Assembly: GCF_021462225.1 (NCBI RefSeq)
Contig: NC_061798.1
Coordinates: forward strand, 19,986,820-20,050,819
DNA: 64,000 nucleotides
Direction: 5' to 3'
Source: Girardinichthys multiradiatus
Lineage: Eukaryota > Chordata > Actinopteri > Cyprinodontiformes > Goodeidae
The number at the start of each line of letters is the position of its first letter. The first letter of the stretch is position 1. This document shows positions 53,178 to 64,000 of the stretch, piece after piece. The position numbers were made by a program, and so were the translations under genes. Under the pieces are notes generated by a model. It was not told the origin of the DNA, ran no database searches, and worked only from the letters and a program-made list of their open reading frames with translations.

Positions 53178-54797
53178 CAGTACAGACCAAAAGGTTGGAC
53201 ACACCTTCTCATTCAAAGAGTTGTCTTTATTTTCATGACTATGAATATTGTAGCTTCACACTGAAGGCATCAAAACTATGAATTAACACGTGGAATTATA
53301 TACTGAACAAAAAAGTGTGAAACAAGTAAAAATATGTCTTATATTCTAGGTTCTTCAAAGTAGCCACCTTTTGCTTTGATTACTGCTCCGCACACTCTTG
53401 GCATTCTGTTGATGAGCTTCAAGAAGTAGTCACCTGAAATGGTTTTCACTTCACAGGTGTGCCCTGTCAGGTTTAATAAGTGAGATTTCAAGCCTTATAA
53501 ATGGGGTTGGGACCATCAGTTGTGTTGTGCAGGAGGTGGATACAGTACACAGCTGATAGTCCTACTGAATAGACTGTTAGAATTTGTATTATGGCAAGAA
53601 AAAAAGCAGCTGAGTAAAGAAAAATGAGTGGCCATCATTACTTTAAGAAATGAAGGTCAGTCAGTCCGAACAATTGGGAAAACTTTGAAAGTGTCCCCAA
53701 GTGCAGTCACAAAAACCATCAAGCGCTACAAAGAAACTGGCTCACATGAGGACCGCCCCAGGAAGGAAGTTCAAGAGTCACCTCTGCTGCAGACGATAAG
53801 TTCATCCGAGTCACCAGCCTCAGAAATCACAGGTTAACAGCAGCTCAGATTAGAGAACAGGTCAATGCCACACAAAGTTCTAGCAGCAGACACATCTCTA
53901 GAACAACTGTTAAGAGGAGACTGCGTGAATCAAGCCTTCATGGTGAAATAGCTGCTAGGAAACCACTGTTGAGGATAGGCAACAAGCAGAAGAGACTTGT
54001 TTGGGCTGAAGAACACAAGGAATGGACATTAGACCAGTGGAAATCTGTGCTTTGGTCTGATGAGTCCAAGTTTGAGATCTTTGGTTCCAACCACTGTGTC
54101 TTTGTGCGGCGCAGAAGAGGTGAAGGGATGGACTCTACATGCCTGGTTCCCACCGTGAAGCATGGAGGAGGAGGTGTGATGGTGTGGGGGTGCTTTGCTG
54201 GTGACACTGTTGGGGATTTATTCAAAATTGAAGACATACTGAACCAGCATGGCTACCACAGCATCTTGCAGCGGCTTGCTATTCCATCCGGTTTGTGTTT
54301 AGTTGGACCATCATTTATTTTTCAACAGGACAATGACCCCAAACACTCCTCCAGGCTGTGTAAGGGCTATTTGACCAAGAAGGAGAGTGATGGGGTGCTG
54401 CGCCAGATGACCTGGCCTCCACAGTCACCGGACCTGAACCCAATCGAGATGGTTTGGGGTGAGCTGGACCGCAGAGTGAAGGCAAAAGGGCCAACAAGTG
54501 CTAAGCATCTCTGGGAACTCCTTCAAGACTGTTGGAAAACCATTTCAGGGGACTACCTCTTGAAGCTCATCAACAGAATGCCAAGAGTGTGCAGAGCAGT
54601 AATCAAAGCAAAAGGTGTCTACTTTGAAGAACCTAGAATATAAGACATATTTTTACACTTTTTTGTTCAGTATATAATTCCACATGTGTTAATTCATAGT
54701 TTTGATGCCTTCAGTGTGAAGCTACAATATTCATAGTCATGAAAATAAAGAAAACTCTTTGAATGAGAAGGTGTGTCCAAACGTTTGGTCTGTACTG
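53178..54797 (+). mobile_element. Tc1-type element with DD38E spacing
   Basis: Flanked by TA (53176-53177, 54798-54799). Termini CAGTACAGACCAAAAGGTTG and the inverse. Terminal inverted repeats continue through ATGACTATGAATATTGTAGC to about 150 bp. Length 1620 bp. Confidence 0.88.
53593..54643 (+). pseudogene. transposase of the 53178 element, frameshifted N-terminus
   Basis: Start ATGGCAAGAAAAAAAGC runs into a stop after eight codons. The frame shifts, reads IITLRNEGQSVRTIGKTLKV and SPSAVTKTIKRYKETGS, shifts again near 53765, and is then open from 53969 to 54643 with LWSDESKFEIFGSN, FQQDNDPKHSSRL and [19 protein letters not shown]. Counting from the first Asp of DND to Glu gives 38 intervening residues. 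Inactive because of two frameshifts. Confidence 0.85.
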
Positions 54798-56594
54798 TAC
54801 ATCATATAAATAAAGCACTACAAAGTGCAGAAAAAGAGCTGTTAATTTCATTTTGGTACTTGGGTATAAGTGAATCAGATACTATATTCGATTCAACACA
54901 CTGTTTATGTAAAAACGTACCTGACATAATCGTTCATGTTAAGGACATGGGGATTCTACTGGACCCATCCTCAGTCTGTCTGCTGGACAATCATTCTTGA
55001 TAGTTGGGGCAGATGTTTTTTTCATGTCCAGGTGGAATATATGGCTGGTTCTGGAAAATAAAATCTGGTCCTTGAAATGCATCAATGTCCTCTTCACGAT
55101 TCGCTTCTATGTGTTTTTGTTGTGGTAAATTCCCCCTGAAGAACAACAGGGATTGAAGTAGCCAAACAGTCGTCCTTTGAGATTATTAGCTGTATGCAGC
55201 AATACTCCATTCTGTAGATAAACGTATACTATGATATCTCAGAGTATACTATAGTAAATATTAAATCACAATTTAAAATTAAATAGCAAAAGAAAATAAC
55301 CCCGGCATATAGTTTACTGTAGCCAGCTTGTGTAAAGGTGGTATCGTAGAAGAGCTCATTTTGTTAGGAACAGCCTAATAAAAGGCTTAAATATTTAACC
55401 ATGCTAAATAAATGTGAACTTTGAACAGATGGTGTGTCATAGTGGGTTTTATTAAGTAAAATCTGCTCTTTGTGTAGGTGGGACCTCTTTTCCTAGCTGC
55501 ATCCATTTTACTCAATGCTGGCAGTTATGCGTCTTCTCCATGCATCTCTCAGTTGTAGGTTGTAGTTTTAGCTTGTCTCTCTGTTCATGTGCAGATTATT
55601 TCAACAAAAAGCATTAAACATTTTATTTTCAGGAACCGCCCTGTCTTCATGCTCCAATTGCCATTCATTTGTGTTTGTGACTGATCGACTGTGACTATAA
55701 TATGCTGTCTAAATGTAAAATTGCATTTAGTGAGTAATTCAGCTTTATGCTTCCTGAGAGGTTGTATCATAGTGTGCCATGCCTTGCGTACAGGTGGCTC
55801 GAGGAGACAGGATATTAATTCAGCTAAATACTGCTCTCATTATCCAAAAGGGCACTAGCAGTGTTTGTGGCTACTATGCAGTCTCTTGAATCTTTTCCCC
55901 ACTTTTCAATGTGAGAATATCCATGCTGAGATAATGAGGGAATCTGTTGAGACAAGGTGTGTATTTTCTGTAACAAAAATGGATTATGTGAAATGGAAAG
56001 CCGAAAAAGACTAAAGAAAGTAATATTTTTCAGCCTTCTTAAACATGTTTCTTTGTTAAAAAGTCTTCTTAGGGTTGGAGGAGCTGACTTCTGCAGTGAT
56101 AATAAAGCTTGCAGAATCAGAGGAAGAATCTCTTTATTTGTTCCACTGCATGGGCCTTGGCTTAGAAGAGTGTTTGTGTTGGAAAACCAAAACTATGAAC
56201 ACCAGCTGGCTGGAGTCCAGCTGGCCTTTATTTGTAGTTAAGTTAAGTCTGCAATGCCTGGGATGAAAGCCCCACTGACTGCAAGATTTCAATAAGGTGG
56301 CAGGCCAAAAAACATTTACACAACACTCCACAGATGCCAGCTTTTGCCACTTACTCCGTCACTCTGACAGCTCTGGCATTGAACAGAGAACTGTGTGCGA
56401 TCTGGATGGAGGCAAACTGGTTAGTTTAAAACATCATTTGTGGAGAAAACAGGCTCTGGAAACATATAGGTCAGATAATGCAGATTTTATAATGTGTTTG
56501 TCATTGTTTTTGCTCATTAAAATAAGTCCACATTGATGAATTCAAATGTGTGTTAGGTCTCAGTGTGACAAAAATGCTTCAGTAGATGGTGTTT

Positions 56595-57480
56595 ACAGTG
56601 CCTGGGAAAGTTTGACTTGCCATCACCATGGGCATTAATGTCATATTAGATTTTGTGGTTGCACATACAAGCTCAGATATATACATACACCCACATTAAT
56701 ATTTAGTTAAATGTTCCTGGCATCTTGCACAGAAACTGCTTACTTTCTTATAGCCATTAACAAGCTTCTTCCATAATTCTAGCTTGATATTTGTCCCCAG
56801 AAATTGTCAACTTTATTTGAACTGGTTGGCTTCCTGGCACGAAAGCTGGTTTTTAAGCATAGCTCACACATTTTCAATCGGATTTAGAAATTTTAAAAGC
56901 AGTTTTGATTTGTGTTTGGGATAATTTCTCTTTTGGAAAACCTGTTAAATTTTCAATCATTCATTTTAGTTTGAGTTCAACAGGTTAATCTTTTTTTTTT
57001 CTTTTTTCCCCAGACTTTTAATAATTTGCTATTACCACTGGCACCTAAATGGCCCCACACCATGATGGTACCACTGCCATGCTTGGCAGTTGGTACAGTT
57101 TAGTTTTTTTAGGTTTGAAAGCCTCATCTAGATAACATCTACCAGCAAGTATTTCAATCTTTCTCTTGTATGACCATACAACGTTTCTGCAGAGGGCATT
57201 TAGCTTGTCCATGTGGGCTGCTGTAAACTTTAATTAAGCTTAAAAGTGTCACTTTTGGTTTGTTTCCTTTATGTTCATAGTGAAACATGCTTCTGATTAT
57301 CCCTAAATATCTGAACCGATTAGTTTTGTTATCTGAACAATCGAATGTTCCAACTGGAATATTATCCCAGACTAATCAGGCTGCCACCATGAAACCAGCA
57401 TCTTTAGGGGCTCAAAGGTAATTACATTTATGCCCATGGTAAGTTTGTGTATACTTTCGCCAGTACGTTGTGCATTTAAA
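56595..57480 (-). mobile_element. decayed Tc1-like relic
   Basis: Terminus-like ACAGTGCCTGGGAAAGTTTG, a TATACATACACCCACATTA segment, AACTGGTTGGCTTCCTGGCA, and CACCATGATGGTACCACTGC with CATGCTTGGCAGTTGGTAC, the inverted transposase core. No usable frame. Confidence 0.5.
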
Positions 57481-58169
57481 ACAATATTAGCAGAAAATTA
57501 AACTCTCTTTTGAAATTTGATTATGTGTACATGTCTCAAAAGGTATTTCAATTCCACTCATTGACTAAACTCTCCCTGAACTCTGTTTAGCAGGTTGTGG
57601 ATACAGTTGCTTCAGGTCATTTCTTCCTCAGGATTTCACCAGTTTAGTCATGAATCTTTTTTTTTTTTTGTTAAACTGCATGCCTTGCTATTTTTCTCTG
57701 CCTCTGGCAAGTGCAGATTTATTGTTTGGGTAGATTGAACCTCGGCAGCATAGAATGAATCTCGCAAGATGTTTTATTTTTATAATTATAAGTAATATTA
57801 TTTTGAGCAATGTCCACATCTGAAACTGCAGTAAATATCAAACCCTTATTGCAAGTCAGCATTCAGCCTCAGCAGTGAATGGCAGCCAAGACTAGAAATG
57901 ACTGCATGGTCATATTGAACATAAACAGAGGAACACAATGTTTTCCACAAATAATATGGTATTTATCCTGTACAATCCAAGTGAAAACAAACAACTCTAT
58001 TGGAAGAAAAGAAAACAAGTAATAACACTAATAGTTTGTTGAGGAATATCTTAATTAAATGTTAACATTCAGTCTTCTTTGATACGAGTCTCTCAGTAAA
58101 CCACATCTGGACAAAATGTTGCCCAAATTGATCAGATTGTGAGGCTATCTCTTGTTAAAATAAATTAAA

Positions 58170-58878
58170 ATAAATGGCGTTACTAACGGCGTTGCTATTT
58201 TCAGTAACGAGTAATCAAACGAATTACTTTTCCATCATTACAACGCCGTTATCATTACCGACAATTAAATAGGGTGTGTTATAAACTAAAGCTACTCATT
58301 GAAGCGCTTTTCATCTGTCGTGGCTCATAGCCACAGGAGCTAAGCTTTTTTTCTTTGGTGAAGAGAGGAGCAAAGGGCGAGACAATCAAATAAGTGATGA
58401 TGATTGGCTAAGGTAGTGTAAGCTTTCATTGCAAGCCAATCAGAGGCAGTGTTCAGTTTACACACAGACCACAAATGCACACAGCAGCCCTGCTCAGGCA
58501 AACTAGCAGATGTAAGCTGCAGCAATGGCGGGTCTGGAGGGGAAGATTGCGTTTTCAAAGTGGAAGTACAGACACTACTTTATTCTCCTTGAGGTAAAAG
58601 GCAAGAACGTATATGTGAAGTAAATATTAAAAGTTTGGTGTAAGTACTTGGCTATGTAATTCCACTTTATGCAACTGGCTTGTGAAACCTTGGAAAAAAA
58701 GCTAAATTCGTAGACATATTTAAACTTAAAAAAAGTAACGCAATAGTTACTTTCCCTGTTAACTAGCTACTTTTATATTGGAGTAACTCAGTTACTAACT
58801 CAGTTAATTTTTGGGAGAAGTAACTATTAATTATAACTAATTACTTTTTTAAAGTAACATGCCCAACACTGGTCTTCA
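58170..58878. mobile_element. hAT-like MITE (about 0.7 kb)
   Basis: Left part TCAGTAACGAGTAATCAAAC and TTACAACGCCGTTATCATTA; right part AAAAGTAACGCAATAGTTAC, ending AAAGTAACATGCCCAACACT then GG. AGTGTTGGGCATGTTACTTT is the usual terminus of this family. The left terminus is truncated. No intact gene inside. Confidence 0.6.
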
Positions 58879-59584
58879 GAAGTCAGTAATTGGTTGTTTG
58901 GAGCTGCAACATTGACATTACTGATTGGTTGTCTTCGAGTTTTGAAACCAGACAAATTGGGTATGTGCCGCGACCTGTGAGAGGCTCTGCTGGAGATCAG
59001 TAATTATGCAGACATCTTGCCTACAGCTATGTCAGGTCATGTTTTGACAGACATTCCAAAGCAGCTCAGGGATTCACACTGAGTAGTTTGTTCCTCGTGT
59101 GTTTGTCTTCATTACCTTTTTTTGTTTTTCTTGTCACTGCAGTCTTCTGCAAACACGTTGAAATGTTTCAAGTTTCTTTTACTGGCAGACAGCTGGTCTC
59201 CCTGTAATCTTTGCTCTGCAACAGAATTGTTGCTTAGTGTTTTTTTTTTTTTTTTCAAACATAACTGAATCCTATTTTCACAATCATTACAGCTATTCCG
59301 TATTCTGTTGAACCTTTCCAGGAATAATAATATAATAATATTTTTATTCCTTTATCCAGGCGGCAATGAGGCAGATGAATACATTTGCCGACCTGTTTTT
59401 GTTTTTTTCAAAAATTGATTTTCCTGTAAAAATATGAGGTCATGATACATAAAATGTCATATAATTAGGGCTCTGGCTTTGTTAGAGGACTGTAAGCTAA
59501 AAATATCCTGCTTTCGAGTTAAAGCCTGATTGGATTACTGTTATAAATCACAAAATGAAATCAGGTGCTTAGGGCAAGCTTACA

Positions 59585-59725
59585 GTGGCTTGTAAAAATA
59601 TTCATATCTCTTGATTTCTTTTTCACATTTTACCACACTGCAAGCACAAACGTTAATGTGTTTAAATAGGGACTTTATGGAATAGAGTACAAGTGTGTAA
59701 TTATGGAGTAGAAGGAAAATGTCTT
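59585..59725. mobile_element. isolated Tc1 terminus
   Basis: GTGGCTTGTAAAAATATTCA, TTTTTCACATTTTACCACAC and ATAGAGTACAAGTGTGTAAT match the left end of the family at 7660 and 62140. Confidence 0.5.
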
Positions 59726-60177
59726 GTTAGCTTTGCTGTTGGCCTTTTTTATAAACTTGTAATGAACAGAAGATGCTTTGAAAGGCATTTATTGACAGTT
59801 TGTTGTAGTCAAATAGATATGAGAGTAGCAGTTTAGGGCTGATTATTTATTTTCCATATTGTTTTAAACTCACTATGAATATTTTCACTTCTAATAATTT
59901 TGAATATTTTCACTTCTAATAATTTTACACACAAACATCATACAACAAAATACCTTGCTATTTATAGAATGACAACAAAAATAAAATGTAAATAAAAAAT
60001 AAAAGAGCATCTGAAGATTTTATTTTTTTTAACTTTTCTAGAATGGAAAGCTCTGAAATGTTAAATTTATATATAATGGCATCTTCCTTTGAATAAACCT
60101 CAGCATTTGTGTAATAATACAGTTGAAGTTGTCATTATACCAAAGTATTTTGCTAAGTATATACAATATGTGATATA

Positions 60178-60786
60178 CAGGTGCATCTCAATTAGAATAT
60201 CATAGAAAAGAGTCAATTTATTTCCATCCATCCATCTTCATTGTCTATAACCACTTAAGGCACCTATCTCCAGTTGCCATTGGGCAAGAGGCAGGGTACA
60301 CCCTGGACATCATGAGGCAACACAGGACAAACAACAGGGGGAACATGTAAATTCTAAAATTTTTTCAGTAATTCAATTCAAAAAGTGAATAAAACTTTTT
60401 CCTTCCACCTAATGTTCCATTAATAAGCTTTGGGACAACAATCTGTGAAAAGTCAGCTTCTTTGACCCTTTGTGGCTTACCCTTCTTGTGAAAAGGGTCA
60501 ATGACTGTCTTCTGGATATGTTTCAAGTTACCAGTCTTCCACAATATTTGAATCGGCCATAACATTACATTTTTACTAAAATTATTTTATGTAATTATGT
60601 AATATTTCAATTAAGAGAATTTGTTTCAGTTTTTGTTAGCTTTAAGTAATAATTATCAAAATAAACAGAAATATATGCTTGAAAACTATTACTCTGCCTA
60701 TAATTACTGCATATGAGTTTCACTTATTGAATTAAATTACTGAAATAATTTTTATGATAATATTGTAATTTCCTGAGATGCACCCA
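60178..60786 (-). mobile_element. Tc1-like element with an insertion inside its terminal repeat
   Basis: Left end GGTGCATCTCAATTAGAATA after TATACA; right end TGTAATTTCCTGAGATGCAC then CC. Minus-strand coding debris at 60565-60365. The left terminal repeat is broken at about 60227 and resumes as CAGTAATTCAATTCAAAAAG at 60366. Confidence 0.6.
60228..60365. mobile_element. short insertion within the Tc1 terminus
   Basis: Begins CATCCATCCATCTTCATTGT and contains GGGCAAGAGGCAGGGTACAC then CCTGGACATC, a dispersed repeat common in fish. Class not determined; boundaries within a few bases. Confidence 0.5.
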
Positions 60787-62139
60787 TATATGGAATTTGA
60801 TTTAAAGATGCTCTGTGAAATCTTTTTGTAAGAAGTTGACTTTTTTCCCCTACCCGCCAATAAGTTATTTCTGTAGGAGTCAGCAACTCTGTTATATTAT
60901 TTTACTCTTACAAAGCTCCAAGTGTGCAGCTCTCAGCACGTAAAACATCAGCATTTTGCACACTTCGAGTCTCATACATTAAACATAGATTGTTTTCTCA
61001 CGCAAGGATGTGTCACAGGAGCCATGCTTGCTAAATCCAGCTTCATTCAGTCTTTAGAAAAACATTGACTCCTGTGGGTTTTGTTTTTATGTTACAGGTT
61101 TGTGTTTTAATGTAAGTTTATTGTGTTTCACATGTAAAGGAAAATGATAATTTTTAAGTGTTTTTAACATTTCACTTCTGACAAATGCCAAAAAGGAAAA
61201 AACAAAAGTCTTGTAGGATATTTACCTGATGTGTTGCTACAGGTGTTTATGACGCAAACAGAAAAGCTGCAGGAGACAAACTGAGCAGACGATGATTCAT
61301 ATCACATTCTGTTTTCTGTTTCTCAAAAATATGTTTGTGCAGCACAGTATATACTGTACTTGGGCATGTCAGCAATGATATCAGTCTAATGTAAAGTAAG
61401 GCTAGTGTTAAACATCATGGTCACCAAATGCAAAGTTCGTGTGATAAATGGCTTTTTCCCTCCAACTGCATGTCTTATCACTTCATCTAAGAACGGACGA
61501 GCATCTACTGAATGTTTCTTTGCATTGATTGGTTCCTTTAGTACTATCATTCAACATGACGGCGTTAAGTAATAATTTTATTCTATAACAATAACTGATT
61601 CTCATAGTACAAGAACAGGATTTGGAACAATGCAAAACATCAAAACAGTGAATGAAACTATATAATAATTATTTTTAACTACATATGTTATAGATATTTC
61701 TATTTCTTTATCAGCAATAAGAGCCCACCTATAGTTTCTTTGGATTTGAAACTGTTCCTTTAAGCTTACCCTCTTTAAACATGCCCCTCTGTAACTTCAT
61801 ATTTGTTGCTAATGGATTGTTGTCTGAAGCATTTCTGCAATAAACACATTTTGAGGCACATTTCACTTCGCAGGGATTAATTTTCTCTGTGGCAACGAAA
61901 CAGTTAACATGTGCCAGAAGACTCCACCTGCGAGTTATGATACAGTCTTAATGCTCTGCAGGTGCATTTTAAGAAAGGTAAAAAAAAAATCAAAAATCTT
62001 CAATTCTTGAACAGGAAGATGTTCAGGCCTCTAAAATAAAACCACAAGATGGAGATGAAACTTTTCATAAAAAAAAAAAAATTGCTGCATTTTTCCTGTG
62101 TGGGTTCAAAGTGAGTTTAGCTTTGATATTGTCAAACCT

Positions 62140-62825
62140 ACATACAATGCCTAACAAAAATATTCACACCCCTTGAACCTTTTAATATTGTCGTGTTAAA
62201 GCCACAAATTTCAGTGTATTTTATAACGATTTTATGTGATAGACCAACACAAAGTAATGTGTTGGTCTATCATGCCAGGCTGTCAGGTGTGGCCTATGGT
62301 AACTCTGGAGTAGTTGTTAAAGATTAGCGGCTCAGGTGGGAGAGTCTATTGACAGGACCACTATTAGTCATGCACTTCTGGCCTTTATGGAGGACCGGCA
62401 AGAAGAATGCCAATGTTAAGAGAGTCCAATTTGCAGTGTGGATACAGCAAACATGTAGACGAAGATTAGCCTATATGTAGGGGAAAACTGACACTGCAAA
62501 TCACTCCTGAAAACACCATCCCCATTGTGAAACATGGTGGTGGCAGCATCATGCTGTGGAGATACTTTTCTTTTGCAGGGACAATGAAGCTGGGTTTATA
62601 GAAAGATGGATATAGCGCGGTCCTAGGAGAAAACAGGACAACATGGAGGCCTAGTGGCAAGACTTGAAAAGTGAGGTTAATAGATGCTATCCACCCAGTC
62701 TAACCGAATGGGCTGTTTTATTTAGCCTAAAATAAAATCTCAGTAGAACATATTAAGGTTTGTTGTTGTATGGAGAAAAAATGTGAAACGTTCCTGAGAG
62801 TGTAAATACTTTGCAAGGTACTCTA
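62140..62825 (+). mobile_element. Tc1-like relic
   Basis: ACAATGCCTAACAAAAATAT, TTCACACCCCTTGAACC and TTATGTGATAGACCAACACA give the left terminus; AACATGGTGGTGGCAGCATC and ATGCTGTGGAG show transposase debris on the plus strand; ACTTTGCAAGGTACT is a right-end remnant. Contains a perfect foldback at 62237-62272. Confidence 0.65.
62237..62272. repeat. perfect 15-bp foldback
   Basis: Arms TGATAGACCAACACA and TGTGTTGGTCTATCA, loop AAGTAA. Confidence 0.9.
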
Positions 62826-63654
62826 AAACTGTAAGGAAGAATCCAAAAGATCTAAGTTTAATTTATAAATTTAATCGAAGTATAAAGCGCACTTCTGAAT
62901 GAATGTTAGTTCTTGCCTGAGTTTATTAACTGAAACTTTCTTCATGCAGCACCTTTTAAGATTTAAATATTACAAAGGGCTTCACAATAAAGTAGTACAA
63001 GAGCTGACAATATATAGAATACAAGAGAAATTAATAAAAAGCTGATTTTAAAAAGAAATGTTTTTAACTGAATTTTAAGATTGGATAGAGTCCAAGAATC
63101 TTAAGTACAAAGGAAGATAGTTCCAGAGTCTAGGGGCCAGTAAACAGAGGGCTTTGTCTCATTTTTTCAGTGTAGTAAGGTTTACTTCTTCCACCAGCAC
63201 ACCCTGTGAGAAATCAAAGCAGAATCCTGCACATTACCCCTTTGCCACAGCTTTGTCTTCACATTCTAATCTGTGCGATCTGTTTTGATAAGACCTCGAG
63301 CAGCATTTAGGGAGGAAAAGAAGATATGGTGGCTACCTTCCAGCTGCAGCAATGCTGGACACCTTTTAACAGAGCAGAGACAGACTAATGGATCAGCGAC
63401 ACCCCCCCATTGATGCTGTCACAGCATGTTTTCTCTTCTCTGAGCATCAGGAGATATCCAAGTCTGCTGTGATAAAACATGTGTAACTGCAGGCAGTTCA
63501 GGGGTAGCTATGATAGTGGGACGATGACGATGGTGATTATTTATACAACTCGACCTTGGATTCCTGCTTATCCTTTTAAATGTTCAAGAATGTTTCAATT
63601 ATTAATTAGGTTTAATGTGCCAATAGTTAAAATATTTTGATTTTGTTTTAACTA

Positions 63655-63925
63655 GGTGTGCACTATATATTTGCATCAGCATTAGTATCGACCAATGTTA
63701 TTTATTTTTTAACATATCGGTATTGGTCCAACAGGCAAAACTGGGCCGATACCAATAACCAATGTTTATTTACATTTTGTTTTGTTTCTGTATGTGTTTT
63801 GGAAGGGGAGGGAGTGGGCCATGTGGTATTTGTTTGGGCACGTGACAGTGATGGTGGTGCATCACAGGATTGTGGGATGTTTAACTGAAGCAGAGAAGCA
63901 ATATATAAAATATACTGTATATAGT
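63655..63925. mobile_element. second hAT-type MITE copy, truncated
   Basis: AGGTGTGCACTATATATTTG at the left, ACATATCGGTATTGGTCCAA, GGGCCATGTGGTATTTGTTT and GAAGCAGAGAAGCAATATAT parallel the copy at 42213. The right half is replaced by the LINE fragment that follows. Confidence 0.65.
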
Positions 63926-64000
63926 CCGAGGCCATGGTACTCGACCGGAAAAGGGTGGCTTGTCCTCTTCAGGTTGGAGGGGAGGTCCTGCCTCAAGTGG
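63926..64000 (+). mobile_element. non-LTR reverse transcriptase fragment at window edge
   Basis: Reads EAMVLDRKRVACPLQVGGEV then LPQV, a stretch found in the C-terminal reverse transcriptase region of abundant fish LINEs. It continues outside the window. Confidence 0.6.

Larger units (their letters stand above)
38170..64000. other. GSTCD intron 4 (open at right end)
   Basis: More than 25.8 kb with no further GSTCD exon found. Gaps between listed elements (38170-40120, 40345-41980, 46880-48120, 48440-49250, 52080-53170, 54800-56590, 57490-58165, 58880-59580, 60790-62140, 62830-63650) are AT-rich and hold nothing I can assign. 63060-63180 may be a small LINE scrap. Confidence 0.55.

Noticed and set aside
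56081..56112. Possible GSTCD methyltransferase exon (GADFCSDNKAC resembles a DFCSGGGH motif)
   Set aside because: Only three or four residues agree, no proper splice borders, and the rest of the frame does not match the family.

Overview
The window is vertebrate nuclear DNA, almost certainly from a ray-finned (teleost) fish. It has intron-split genes with GT-AG borders, low gene density, and intergenic and intronic DNA packed with Tc1/mariner transposons, hAT-type MITEs, L2-like LINEs and tRNA-derived SINEs of the kinds typical of teleosts. I cannot name the species from sequence alone.

Three protein-coding genes are present in the order and orientation known from human 4q24: ARHGEF38 (+), INTS12 (-) and GSTCD (+). 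ARHGEF38 enters from the left (coding exons 83-11553; N-terminus outside the window) and encodes the end of the DH domain, a BAR domain and two SH3 domains. INTS12 (14778-19327, minus strand) is complete in six coding exons: 447 residues with a C4HC3 PHD finger, ending tail-to-tail with ARHGEF38. GSTCD (26446 onward) starts in the window and leaves it. Four coding exons (412 codons) carry the GST-C-like part, and the methyltransferase-like part lies beyond position 64000 behind an intron longer than 25.8 kb.

INTS12 and GSTCD are head-to-head. Candidate 5' untranslated exons end at 21634 (INTS12) and 26323 (GSTCD). Almost everything between them is transposon: an apparently intact Tc1 (21887-23496), then an older Tc1 relic (about 23815-26090) that was itself hit by a 1250-bp element. 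Removing these leaves only about 0.5 kb, so an ancestral shared promoter seems to have been pushed apart by nested insertions.

The most unusual object is that 1250-bp element (24156-25405). It has near-perfect terminal inverted repeats of about 47 bp, a 6-bp target duplication, and an interior made of about 56 tandem 20-bp units alternating between two variants, with no coding capacity. Other notable points are an 18-nt microexon and a GC-AG intron in ARHGEF38, an in-frame 87-nt intron without stops inside INTS12, a probable uORF one base upstream of the GSTCD start, Tc1-type families with DD34E, DD35E and DD38E spacing, two perfect foldback hairpins inside Tc1 relics, and a 0.65-kb polypurine tract between the convergent genes.

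From 38170 to 64000 I find only GSTCD intron: a nearly full-length but frameshifted L2-type LINE (about 42605-46735, minus), a second LINE remnant, several Tc1 copies, hAT MITEs and unassigned AT-rich DNA.
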